Part shown: piece after piece, positions 8,804-15,611 of the stretch
Position numbering within the stretch: position 1 is the first letter of the stretch
How the letters are laid out: the number at the start of each line of letters is the position of its first letter
NCBI GenBank assembly: GCA_910575035.1
Contig: CAJTDL010000036.1
Location: forward strand, 1-46,297
Direction of reading: 5' to 3'
From: Lachnospiraceae bacterium
GTDB lineage: Bacteria > Bacillota > Clostridia > Lachnospirales > Lachnospiraceae
Length of the DNA stretch: 46,297 nucleotides
Notes under the pieces: model-generated
Told to the model about the DNA's origin: nothing
Databases searched by the model: none
The model's input: only the letters and a program-made list of their open reading frames with translations
Translations under genes and position numbers: made by a program

Positions 8804-9313
8804 ATGGGGCATTTCGCAGTATTTGATTTAACAGAATCCGGTGAAAAAATAGGCAGGAAACTTTTTGCGCTTCTCACAAAGACACAGCAAAAAGAATTGG
8901 AGCGTTTTATTTCAGAAAGTAAAAATTCTGAATCTGATAGTGTCCTTTCTCCATGCTATCCTGCCTTTTATGGTCAGTATTCCATTCCAAGGCAATCAGA
9001 TCAGCCATTAACAGAGATCCAGGAGGGCGATTTGTACTTCTGCTTGGAACAGCGCCTTGTTACTGTTCGAGGCCAGATGATTTCGCTAACTGTTAAGGAA
9101 TTTGACATTCTTGCTTTGCTTATACAGAATCCAAAACGGGTGTTCACCTATGAAATGCTGCTGGATCTGGTATGGCATGAGAACTACACCTACTATTCCC
9201 GAAAGGCAATCAACAACCATGTAAGCAACCTGCGAAAGAAAATCAGGATTGCCCCGGATCTGCAGGATTATGTGAAAAGCGTCTATGGCGTGGGCTATAA
9301 ATTTGAAGTATAG
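8804..9313 (+). CDS. Orphan winged-helix transcriptional regulator, copy 1
   Basis: This 169-aa protein carries an OmpR-type winged helix in its C-terminal half ('ISLTVKEFDILALL', then 'AINNHVSNLRKK' as recognition helix and 'VYGVGYKFEV'). It has no receiver domain; in its place is an N-terminal domain of about 80 aa starting with a 'DLTESGEKIGRKLF' helix. It cannot be phosphorylated in the usual way, so it may sense something else or act constitutively. The RBS is AGGGGGTGAT. A paralogue with the same terminator closes the next cargo block at 13107-13631. Confidence 0.82.
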   Translation: MGHFAVFDLTESGEKIGRKLFALLTKTQQKELERFISESKNSESDSVLSPCYPAFYGQYSIPRQSDQPLTEIQEGDLYFCLEQRLVTVRGQMISLTVKEFDILALLIQNPKRVFTYEMLLDLVWHENYTYYSRKAINNHVSNLRKKIRIAPDLQDYVKSVYGVGYKFEV

Positions 9314-9314
9314 G

Positions 9315-9350
9315 AAGGGTGCGGTATTCTCTGCCGCACCCTTAAATTTT
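9315..9350 (+). terminator. Rho-independent terminator after regulator copy 1
   Basis: GGGTGCGG (9317-9324) pairs with CCGCACCC (9334-9341) around a nine-base loop and is followed by TTAAATTTT. Nearly the same hairpin follows the paralogous regulator at 13633-13668, so gene and terminator were duplicated together. Confidence 0.85.
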
Positions 9351-9438
9351 CGTATTTGTTTTACTGCATAAATAGCCTCTTGTTATATATGAAAAAAGAA
9401 TTGCAAAATAAATTCATAGCCAGAGGCTACTTCGTGTA

Positions 9439-9467
9439 TTGACATTTTTCAAATATGATGCTATACT
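9439..9467 (+). promoter_or_regulatory. SigA-type promoter of the SdpRI-like operon
   Basis: A consensus -35 TTGACA (9439-9444), a 17-base spacer and TATACT (9462-9467). It is the only strong promoter I see before the six-gene block at 9519-13035, and it sits just upstream of the palindrome at 9480-9495. Confidence 0.8.
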
Positions 9468-9479
9468 GAAAACAACCAA

Positions 9480-9495
9480 TTAACCAAAAGGTTAA
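9480..9495. promoter_or_regulatory. Palindromic operator TTAACC-N4-GGTTAA
   Basis: A perfect 16-bp palindrome with a four-A centre begins 13 bases after the -10 element, so it overlaps the transcription start region and leader. ArsR-fold repressors bind such dyads. The only repressor in this operon is the SdpR-like protein at 12102-12401, which makes autorepression the simplest reading. The assignment is inference. Confidence 0.55.
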
Positions 9496-9518
9496 AAGCT
9501 ATGAAGGAGGTGTTCTCC

Positions 9519-10271
9519 TTGTTGAATGTGTCCAGCTTGTCTTTTCATTACCAACCACAAGTCCCTGTGCTGACCGATCTCACTTTTTCTGTGCTGGATG
9601 GAGAAATCGTTGGCCTGTTGGGGAAAAACGGAGTTGGAAAAACCACAACCTTAAAGCTGATTTTGGGATTACTACCGATTGAAAAAGGCTCTATCTGCCT
9701 TGGTAATTACTCTCTGGAGCTGAACCCCATGCAATATAAGAAACAAATCAGCTATGTTTCTGACAGCCACGATATATACAACAATCTTACGGGAAAGGAG
9801 TATTTGAATTTTATAGCGGATATGTACGAAGTACCTTCTAAAACAAGAGGCACAATTTATACTCCGCTGATAGAGGCGTTTCAGGTTGAAAAATATCTGA
9901 ACAGACCTATCAAAAAATTATCTCATGGGACAAAGCAGAAAATTGCTATTATAGCTTCACTGGTGAACGATCCCCTTCTTTGGGTGTTAGATGAGCCGAT
10001 GACGGGACTGGATGTAGAAGCGGTTCAGGTCTTGAAGAAATTGATTCAATCCAGAGCGTCCTACGGAAAATCGGTTCTGTTTTCCTCTCACATATTGGAA
10101 ATTTGTGAGAACCTATGTGATAAAATCGTCATTATGCAAGCTGGCATGATTAAGAAAACAATCAAACTTCGAGATAACCCTTCCGAAACTTCTTTAGAGG
10201 ATATTTATATGGAGGTGGTTAATGATGTACCGGTGGGCAAAGATCTTTCAATTAAGCAAAGCAATCAGTAA
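9519..10271 (+). CDS. ABC transporter ATP-binding protein (NatA/CcmA type)
   Basis: This is a 250-aa ATPase if started at TTG 9519. I prefer that start because AAGGAGG (9504-9510) lies at ideal distance upstream of it; the ATG at 9501 overlaps that RBS. Walker A is 'GLLGKNGVGKTTT', the signature is the degenerate 'LSHGTKQKIAIIASL', Walker B is 'LLWVLDEPMTGLD', and the H-loop is in 'FSSHILE'. It belongs to the export ATPases that pair with multi-TM permeases, here the gene overlapping it at 10222. It is the first gene behind the TTGACA/TATACT promoter. The operon also encodes SdpR- and SdpI-like proteins, suggesting peptide export or self-protection. Confidence 0.88.
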   Translation: MLNVSSLSFHYQPQVPVLTDLTFSVLDGEIVGLLGKNGVGKTTTLKLILGLLPIEKGSICLGNYSLELNPMQYKKQISYVSDSHDIYNNLTGKEYLNFIADMYEVPSKTRGTIYTPLIEAFQVEKYLNRPIKKLSHGTKQKIAIIASLVNDPLLWVLDEPMTGLDVEAVQVLKKLIQSRASYGKSVLFSSHILEICENLCDKIVIMQAGMIKKTIKLRDNPSETSLEDIYMEVVNDVPVGKDLSIKQSNQ

Positions 10272-11817
10272 GATCAATTTTAGCTTTTTGAACTTCCGAT
10301 ACAAATTAAAAGAACGCCCTGACGCCTACGTTATTGTGCTGAGTTGCTTTGTTTTAAGTATTATAGGCGTGTTCTATTACTACTATTTCCAAATGCTGGG
10401 ACAGCTTTATGATGGACTTTCCGAGTTGGGGCTGGGAGCATTGTTTTGTCGGCTTGCACTGTTTGTGGTGGCAATGATACTTTCAATCGCGAGCGCCTTC
10501 CTGCTGGTCAATGTTTTCTGCTTTTCAAAGGATACAGAACACTTGTTGCTATTTCCTGTGAGGCCATGCGACATTTTTACAGGCAAGTACATTACCGTAA
10601 TCTTGTTTTGCTATGGGATTGAAATTTTACTGCTGCTTCCCGTGTGTATAATTCAAACACAATACATGGGAGAAACTTCTGCAATAATCACATACATCTC
10701 TGCGGCAGCAATACTTCCTCATGTTGTTGTGTTCCCTTTGGCGGTTCTTGTGACAATATGCTTGAAATTTGCCATGCTTCTGAAACGCATGAGGACACTG
10801 CTGGTGGTTGCAGGAATCATAGTGTATTTTGCGGGCGGCATGATTGGCAGTCTATTATCCAATGGACAAATAGATGAAAAACGAGACTTATTGAACTGGG
10901 TTAATGATTTCATTGTACCATTCCCATTCTATAATCAGTATATCGGTCTTCACCCCGCACTAAAACTGCTCTGCATGATACTTGTTGCGGTATTTATCGG
11001 TGGCTATTACTATTTGAGCTATCTTGTAATCGGAAAGAAATATGCCATCTATGATAAAGAGGGACGGATTCGCCTAACGGCGACGAAATTCAACTCATTG
11101 CCAAAGCTGAGAAGTTATTTTAAGAAAGAGTATCAGACTTTTTTCCGTAATCCAGTATATGTCATAAATGGATTGTTTGGGATTTTTATTACCCCTTTTT
11201 TACTGCCGCTGTCTTTCCGGATCAGCGCAACTGCAGAAAGTATAGAACAAATAAGACTTTTGGTATCTGCCCCGGAATTTTCCTTCTATGCGGTATTATT
11301 TGCGATTGCGGTCATAGTCCTTACATCCACAATCAATGTAGTGGCTTCCAGCAGTTTTTCCAGAGAGGGCGCAAGTTTCTGGATAGCGAAGATTATTCCG
11401 TATCCATTAAAGCAGCAAGCGTTTGTGAAAGCCCTGTTTTCTACAAGTATCTCGATGATGGGGATTATCATAAATTGCTTCATATTTAAGGCTTACTTTC
11501 ACTATGGCCTTATCCAGATTGGAGTAATTGCTCTTGTTGGCATATCATTTGCAGCATTATGGAACTTGATCGGAGTATGGATCGACATGAAGCGGCCCAA
11601 ATTGGAATGGACAAATGAAACAGAAGCGATTAAGCAGAATGTTAATGTAGTTTTATCCATTTTGCTTTGCATCGCAATTTCAATAGGATATATATTTGCG
11701 GTTGCAAAAATGCTTCAGAACGGATTCCCTGCCGGGGGCGTTATAACCTTTCTGTTGTGCAGTGTATGTATTCTAATTTTACCTGTGTGTAAAGGAATTG
11801 CTTCATATCAAGAGTAA
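10222..11817 (+). CDS. Large ABC-2-like multi-spanning permease
   Basis: This 531-aa integral membrane protein overlaps its ATPase gene by 50 bp and starts at ATG 10222 behind GGAGGTGG. I count roughly 12 hydrophobic segments across two halves, with a cytoplasmic stretch around residues 270-310 ('GRIRLTATKFNSLPKLRSYF'). It resembles ABC export permeases of the ABC-2 type found with NatA-like ATPases. Substrate unknown. Being in one transcription unit with an SdpI-like immunity protein makes toxin or signal peptide efflux plausible. Confidence 0.78.
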   Translation: MMYRWAKIFQLSKAISKINFSFLNFRYKLKERPDAYVIVLSCFVLSIIGVFYYYYFQMLGQLYDGLSELGLGALFCRLALFVVAMILSIASAFLLVNVFCFSKDTEHLLLFPVRPCDIFTGKYITVILFCYGIEILLLLPVCIIQTQYMGETSAIITYISAAAILPHVVVFPLAVLVTICLKFAMLLKRMRTLLVVAGIIVYFAGGMIGSLLSNGQIDEKRDLLNWVNDFIVPFPFYNQYIGLHPALKLLCMILVAVFIGGYYYLSYLVIGKKYAIYDKEGRIRLTATKFNSLPKLRSYFKKEYQTFFRNPVYVINGLFGIFITPFLLPLSFRISATAESIEQIRLLVSAPEFSFYAVLFAIAVIVLTSTINVVASSSFSREGASFWIAKIIPYPLKQQAFVKALFSTSISMMGIIINCFIFKAYFHYGLIQIGVIALVGISFAALWNLIGVWIDMKRPKLEWTNETEAIKQNVNVVLSILLCIAISIGYIFAVAKMLQNGFPAGGVITFLLCSVCILILPVCKGIASYQE

Positions 11818-11861
11818 TTGCCTTTCAAAATATGTCAATCAATCAAAAGGAGGAAGAAGCT

Positions 11862-12068
11862 ATGAGTAAGAAGAACTTGATCCTTGTGGTGCTATTGATC
11901 GGAGCCTTTGTCATTTTGTTTGTGGCAACATTTTTTCTTCCAGACAAGATACCTTTCCATTTTGATGCAAATGGTGAGGCAGGATGGTATGCAAGCAAGT
12001 ATTTTATTCTGCTGCTTACGCCGGTTCCGTATTTGATTTACCATCAATTCACGCGCAAGAAAAAATGA
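11862..12068 (+). CDS. DUF1648-type small membrane protein
   Basis: This 68-aa protein starts at ATG 11862 behind AAGGAGGAAG. It has one N-terminal TM (about residues 6-27), then 'DKIPFHFDANGEAGWYASK', the hallmark of DUF1648, then a second hydrophobic stretch and a basic end. DUF1648 domains occur alone or at the N-terminus of SdpI-like proteins. Here it stands as a separate short gene two genes before an SdpI-like protein, perhaps a split or partner version. Function not established. Confidence 0.75.
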   Translation: MSKKNLILVVLLIGAFVILFVATFFLPDKIPFHFDANGEAGWYASKYFILLLTPVPYLIYHQFTRKKK

Positions 12069-12101
12069 ATACAGTATTATTGAGAAAGGAGATTCATTTA
12101 G

Positions 12102-12401
12102 ATGACTACTGTATTCAAAGCTCTATCTGATGATACCAGACGACAAATCCTAAAGTTGCTTGCGAATGGTGATATGACAGCGAAAGAAATTTCTGAAAAC
12201 TTTACAATTTCAAAGCCTGCCATATCAAAGCATCTTGACATTTTGAAAGAAGCAAGGTTAGTGACAAGCGAACGGACGGGGATGTCCGTTACTTATTCCC
12301 TGAATGCTTCTGTATTGCAAACAACTTTAGGCGCATTTTTAGATTTTTTTGATACGAATAAATCGACAGGAAAAGAGGGAAATGACAATGAAACTATATA
12401 G
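12102..12401 (+). CDS. ArsR-family repressor, SdpR-like
   Basis: This 99-aa winged-helix repressor starts behind AAAGGAG. It shows the SdpR-type N-terminus ('VFKALSDDTRRQILKLL') and recognition helix ('ISKPAISKHLDILKEA'). The metal-binding cysteine motif of classical ArsR proteins is absent, as in SdpR. In Bacillus subtilis, SdpR represses its own operon and is sequestered at the membrane by SdpI when toxin is present. Its stop overlaps the start of the SdpI-like gene by 14 bp, matching that arrangement. The palindrome at 9480-9495 is the likely operator. Confidence 0.88.
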   Translation: MTTVFKALSDDTRRQILKLLANGDMTAKEISENFTISKPAISKHLDILKEARLVTSERTGMSVTYSLNASVLQTTLGAFLDFFDTNKSTGKEGNDNETI

Positions 12402-13035
12402 AAGCCTGAATATGATATTCTTGATTATATTCATCATAGGGACGGTTCTGTGCTTTAAGTACCTTCCCAGTGAAATCCCTTTGTTCATGCAAAGCCCTTC
12501 CCGCTGGGTTTTTATCGGGATTTGTTTCGTTCTTTTGTTGGCGTTAGCTATTGTGGCATTTTTCCCTCATAAAATCTCCAAAAGCGATAACAAAGTGAGA
12601 AATGATGTTACTCTGACTGCGATTAACCTCTTGGGGCTTGGAATTTTTCTTTTCTATTTTGTCACGGTAGCTAAATACTGTGGTTTGCAGATGAATTACA
12701 TGAAAGGCATAGTGCTTATCGTGGGAGGCTTAATGGTATTGGTCGGGAATTTGTTACCACAAATGCCTTATCGTAGCTGTATTGGGTTCAAATTTCCTTG
12801 GATTTTAAAGGATAAACTATGCTGGCAAAAAACGCATCGGTTTGCCGGATACACGGCAATTCCTTTTGGGATTATTCAGTGTTTACTTGTCTTGTTTGTG
12901 CAAAACAATAATCTTGTATTTTTGTTGGGAATTGGTCTTTGGATTATAACTGTGTGTGTTTATTCCCTGGTTGCTTTTTATCAGAGCAAGGGAAATTTGG
13001 GAAAGTATAGGTCATTAGATAGTAATAACAAGTAA
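12388..13035 (+). CDS. SdpI-like immunity/signal membrane protein
   Basis: This 215-aa protein has six predicted TM segments and the SdpI C-terminal signature 'NLLPQMPYRSCIGFKFPWIL' with the following 'WQKTHRFAG'. I place the start at ATG 12388 (ATG 12382 possible) behind AGAGGGA. In B. subtilis SdpI both protects against the SdpC toxin and captures SdpR. No sdpC-like toxin gene is in this window, so it may guard against peptides from neighbours or serve the ABC exporter upstream. Operon position after an SdpR-like gene is strong support. Confidence 0.85.
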   Translation: MKLYRSLNMIFLIIFIIGTVLCFKYLPSEIPLFMQSPSRWVFIGICFVLLLALAIVAFFPHKISKSDNKVRNDVTLTAINLLGLGIFLFYFVTVAKYCGLQMNYMKGIVLIVGGLMVLVGNLLPQMPYRSCIGFKFPWILKDKLCWQKTHRFAGYTAIPFGIIQCLLVLFVQNNNLVFLLGIGLWIITVCVYSLVAFYQSKGNLGKYRSLDSNNK

Positions 13036-13106
13036 TAATAATATTTGGCAAGTCTGTTATTCTTGCTATTCAGTGTGAAAGAGAAAGCAAAGCAAAAATA
13101 TATGAT

Positions 13107-13631
13107 ATGGAAAGAAGGTATAATTATGAGAAATTAGCCGTTTTGGACTTAAAAGATTCCGGCAGGCAGATCGGTGAAAAGCTGTTTACCCTGCTTTCTG
13201 CTATCCAAAAGAAGGAACTGGCTCAGTTTGTTCGTGACTATGAGGCTGGCAATATTCCGGCTGATGTCTCCTGTACAACACTCTTTCGAGGCCAGTATTT
13301 TATCCCACCGCAGGCCGATCAACCCTTGACAGAAGTCCGGGAAGGTGATTTATATTTCTGCTTGGAGCAGCGCCTTGTTACCGTGCGGAGCCAGGTAATT
13401 CCGCTGACGGTCAAGGAATTTGAAATCTTTGCTTTGCTCATACTGAATCCAAAACGGGTGTTCACTTATGAAATGCTCCTGGATCTGGTATGGCATGAGG
13501 ATTACACCTACTATTCCCGGAAAGCGATCAACAATCATATAAGCAACCTGCGAAAGAAGCTCCGGGTTGCCCCTGACTTGCCGGATTATGTGAAAAGCGT
13601 CTATGGCGTGGGCTATAAATTTGAAATATAG
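13107..13631 (+). CDS. Orphan winged-helix transcriptional regulator, copy 2
   Basis: This 174-aa paralogue of the regulator at 8804-9313 has the same plan: an N-terminal 'LKDSGRQIGEKLFTLL' helix domain of about 85 aa, then an OmpR-type winged helix with 'AINNHISNLRKKLR' and 'VYGVGYKFEI'. The stretch 'EGDLYFCLEQRLVTVR' is identical in both. No receiver domain. No strong RBS is visible at ATG 13107, so its start is less sure than that of copy 1. Each copy closes a transporter cargo block, which suggests that regulator plus terminator travel as a unit or mark recombination end points. Confidence 0.8.
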   Translation: MERRYNYEKLAVLDLKDSGRQIGEKLFTLLSAIQKKELAQFVRDYEAGNIPADVSCTTLFRGQYFIPPQADQPLTEVREGDLYFCLEQRLVTVRSQVIPLTVKEFEIFALLILNPKRVFTYEMLLDLVWHEDYTYYSRKAINNHISNLRKKLRVAPDLPDYVKSVYGVGYKFEI

Positions 13632-13632
13632 A

Positions 13633-13668
13633 AAGGGTGCGGTATTCCCTGCCGCACTCTTAAATTTT
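13633..13668 (+). terminator. Rho-independent terminator after regulator copy 2
   Basis: GGGTGCGG (13635-13642) pairs with CCGCACTC (13652-13659) with one G-T wobble, then TTAAATTTT. It closely matches the terminator at 9315-9350. Confidence 0.82.
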
Positions 13669-13769
13669 CGCTTTTTCTTCTGTGTGGATAATGCCTGATT
13701 TTGTCATATATTGTTGATTAAATTCAGTAAATCCGTGACGCTTCTGGAAGAATTATAGCATTTATCCCT

Positions 13770-14145
13770 ATATAATGCCCCAAAATGAGGGAGGTGGACA
13801 TAATAGGTAACTCTGCTCTCCTTCACTAAAGGAGGGCATGGAAAATGCTGCCGAGGTCAGAATACCGGCCTCGACATAGCCGGTCATATAAAAGAGATTC
13901 AAACCCCGTAATCCTGCGATGGATTGCGGGGTTTTTCCATTCGACAGGATTTTGCATTTTCCATTCTGCTCTGTCAGATGGTGACGGAATACGACAGGCA
14001 CAGTTTACCACTGTACGGTGGGCGCTCTTTTTTACAGATAAGGCGCAGGACAAGCCTGCCGCCGGACCTGTACGGTGTAGATCGCCGCCCCTCTGATTTC
14101 GATTTGCCCTTTAACCCACTCAAAAATCGAAATTGGAGGATTATC
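13770..14145 (+). ncRNA. Structured leader with internal terminator upstream of the sigma-like gene
   Basis: No convincing ORF lies between 13632 and the start at 14146. A TATAAT at 13771-13776 could be a -10 element, without a clear -35. Downstream are a CTCC/GGAG hairpin (13818-13834), ACCGGC/GCCGGT (13864-13884), and then a strong terminator-like hairpin at 13901-13936. This layout is what an attenuated leader or small RNA would look like. No known riboswitch is recognised. Confidence 0.4.
13901..13936 (+). terminator. Strong intrinsic terminator inside the leader
   Basis: AAACCCCGTAATCC (13901-13914) pairs over 14 bases, with one wobble, with 13921-13934, and a T-run to 13936 follows. 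The loop is six bases. As it follows no gene, it probably ends a leader transcript before the sigma-like gene. Confidence 0.75.
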
Positions 14146-14571
14146 ATGAAAGAAATCAATCTGCGGGAATTTTACCCGGAAATATATAAAACGGATCTGT
14201 TTATCAGCCTGCCCGATGAGGTCGTGGATGTGCTGATAGAATATCAGCGGAAAGAAATGGCTTACCGCTGCCGTACATACCGGCATAAGGCATTCCTTTC
14301 TCTTGATTATGGGGATGATATTGAACGCGAAGCTGTTCTTTTTACCCAAACGCTGCAGGAGATCGTAGAAAGGCACCTGGAGGAAGAACGGATGTACCAA
14401 GCTATTTCTTCGCTGCCGGAAAAACAGCGCCAGCGTGTGTACGCTCATTATATTCTCGGCATTACACTGATGGATATTGCCAAGATGGAAGGTGTTTCTC
14501 TCCATGCTGTCTATGAAAGTATTCAGCGCGGGCTTCGGCGTCTGGAAAAAATTTTAGAAGAAAATTTCTAA
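14146..14571 (+). CDS. Sigma-70 region-4-like protein of integrative elements
   Basis: This 141-aa protein starts at ATG 14146 behind TTGGAGGA. The C-terminal third is a sigma region 4 helix-turn-helix: 'ISSLPEKQRQRVYAHYILG' then 'TLMDIAKMEGVSLHAVYESI'. The N-terminal part (about residues 1-75) lacks a normal region 2, so it is not a complete sigma factor. Proteins of this kind are common just ahead of the recombination module in Tn1549/CTn-type elements and are thought to control excision genes. A longer upstream frame exists but would cross the leader and lacks an RBS. Confidence 0.85.
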   Translation: MKEINLREFYPEIYKTDLFISLPDEVVDVLIEYQRKEMAYRCRTYRHKAFLSLDYGDDIEREAVLFTQTLQEIVERHLEEERMYQAISSLPEKQRQRVYAHYILGITLMDIAKMEGVSLHAVYESIQRGLRRLEKILEENF

Positions 14572-15223
14572 ACCCCCTACAAATGTACCCCCGAAAATGT
14601 CACGACTTATAGAAGGACAATTTTTTGGGGACAATGCCATTTCGGTGAGTGAGAACCTTCAACGGTGCCACACCCACCTGTATATGCAGACAAGCTCCCA
14701 GCCCTTCATCTGGACCTTGAAAACTGCATATACGGTGCCATTAGGTACTTTCCCTGTATTCCGAGCGGCAAATGGAGCGGCGCGATGACAGGCGGCTTTA
14801 AGGAGGTGATGAAACCCAGCCGTCCGAGCAATCTACGCTATCTATTGATCTGGCTGTGGCAGGCCAGACGCGATGACTGATACAGGGTATAATGATACTT
14901 TCTCACGACCCGTCAAAGACTTGGGGGGAGTCCCTTCTGTGTTCGTTAGCTCTGGCGAAGCGACGGCACAAGCAGGGCTATGATGCGGTAAAGCTGACCG
15001 CAGCCTGTGGCATCCCCGGCCCGGAAAAGGGCCTGCCGGGGGGCGTGGCAAATACGGCAAGTTACCTAAAAACCATCTATGCCGTTGATTTGATTTTCGA
15101 GCAACGGCATGGATTCCTATAAAATCGAAATCAGATACCATGAGGCCGAGCCGCTCTTTTTGTGTGTCCGGCCTTATTCATGTGATTTTGATGATCCAGT
15201 ATGAAAAGAAAGGAGCTGTTGTT
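14572..15223 (+). other. Non-coding, structured 650-base region
   Basis: I cannot support a gene here. Short frames exist on both strands (for example + strand 14892-15122) but none has an RBS or recognisable family. The most stable structure I see is a GC-rich hairpin at 15014-15041, CCCCGGC with GCCGGGG, with additional inner pairs. A good RBS-like AAGGAGGTGATG occurs at 14801-14812 but opens only a short frame (MKPSRPSN...). Position between the sigma-like gene and the recombinase block suggests a regulatory RNA or recombination-control region. Confidence 0.4.
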
Positions 15224-15454
15224 ATGACTCAAACACTGGCCTATACGGTCATACATACCCCGGAAGCAGACAGACTTGCCGACATCCGGGATGTATCTGT
15301 CAATAAGGACCTGCCGCGGGAAGAAAGGATTGCCGAGTTTGTCCGGCAGATCTGGGACCCGTATCATTTCAAATGCGGTGGATTTGTTGTCAGGGCAAGT
15401 TTTTCCCAGGGAGGCGCTACCCTGGAAGAATGCCTCCGCGGAATCCTACGCTGA
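15224..15454 (+). CDS. DUF6870-like small protein
   Basis: This 76-aa protein starts at ATG 15224 behind AAGGAG. It contains 'LADIRDVSVNKDLPREERI', 'FVRQIWDPYHFKCGG', 'VVRASFSQGGATLEECL', a pattern I associate with DUF6870 proteins found next to recombinases in gut Firmicute elements. Biochemical role unknown. It sits 143 bp before the recombinase trio and after the structured non-coding region, so it is probably part of the excision and integration module. The frame is open upstream to 15140 without an RBS there. Confidence 0.7.
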   Translation: MTQTLAYTVIHTPEADRLADIRDVSVNKDLPREERIAEFVRQIWDPYHFKCGGFVVRASFSQGGATLEECLRGILR

Positions 15455-15482
15455 AAATTATTGATATTTTTTATTTTGGGGG

Positions 15483-15511
15483 CTGATTTTTCCCGCATGG
15501 AGCGTTATAAT
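15483..15511 (+). promoter_or_regulatory. Candidate promoter of the recombinase operon
   Basis: CTGATT (15483-15488), a 17-base spacer, and a perfect TATAAT (15506-15511). The -35 is weak, so the promoter may need an activator, possibly the sigma-like protein encoded upstream. Confidence 0.5.
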
Positions 15512-15515
15512 AAAC

Positions 15516-15611
15516 ATGGAAAAGGAATTGAATACCGATACGCAGACTGCACTCCTTGAATTGCGGGATTTTTCCGTGATGAAAGGAGTGTTTTTCTATG
15601 CAGGTTTATAA
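15516..15611 (+). CDS. Possible leader peptide overlapping the first recombinase start
   Basis: An ATG at 15516, five bases after the -10 element, opens a 31-codon frame (MEKELNTDTQ...) that ends at 15611 inside the first recombinase gene, whose start is at 15598. Being so close to the transcription start it would be translated leaderless or nearly so. The overlap suggests translational coupling or attenuation of recombinase expression. It may be chance; no family is recognised. Confidence 0.3.
   Translation: MEKELNTDTQTALLELRDFSVMKGVFFYAGL

Noticed and set aside
14892-15122. Plus-strand frame of 76 codons in the structured non-coding region
   Set aside because: No RBS, no recognisable family, and it overlaps the GC-rich hairpin; a chance frame is more likely.
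14842-15141. Minus-strand frame of 99 codons over the same region
   Set aside because: Proline/arginine-rich composition typical of a shadow frame; no RBS or promoter on that strand.
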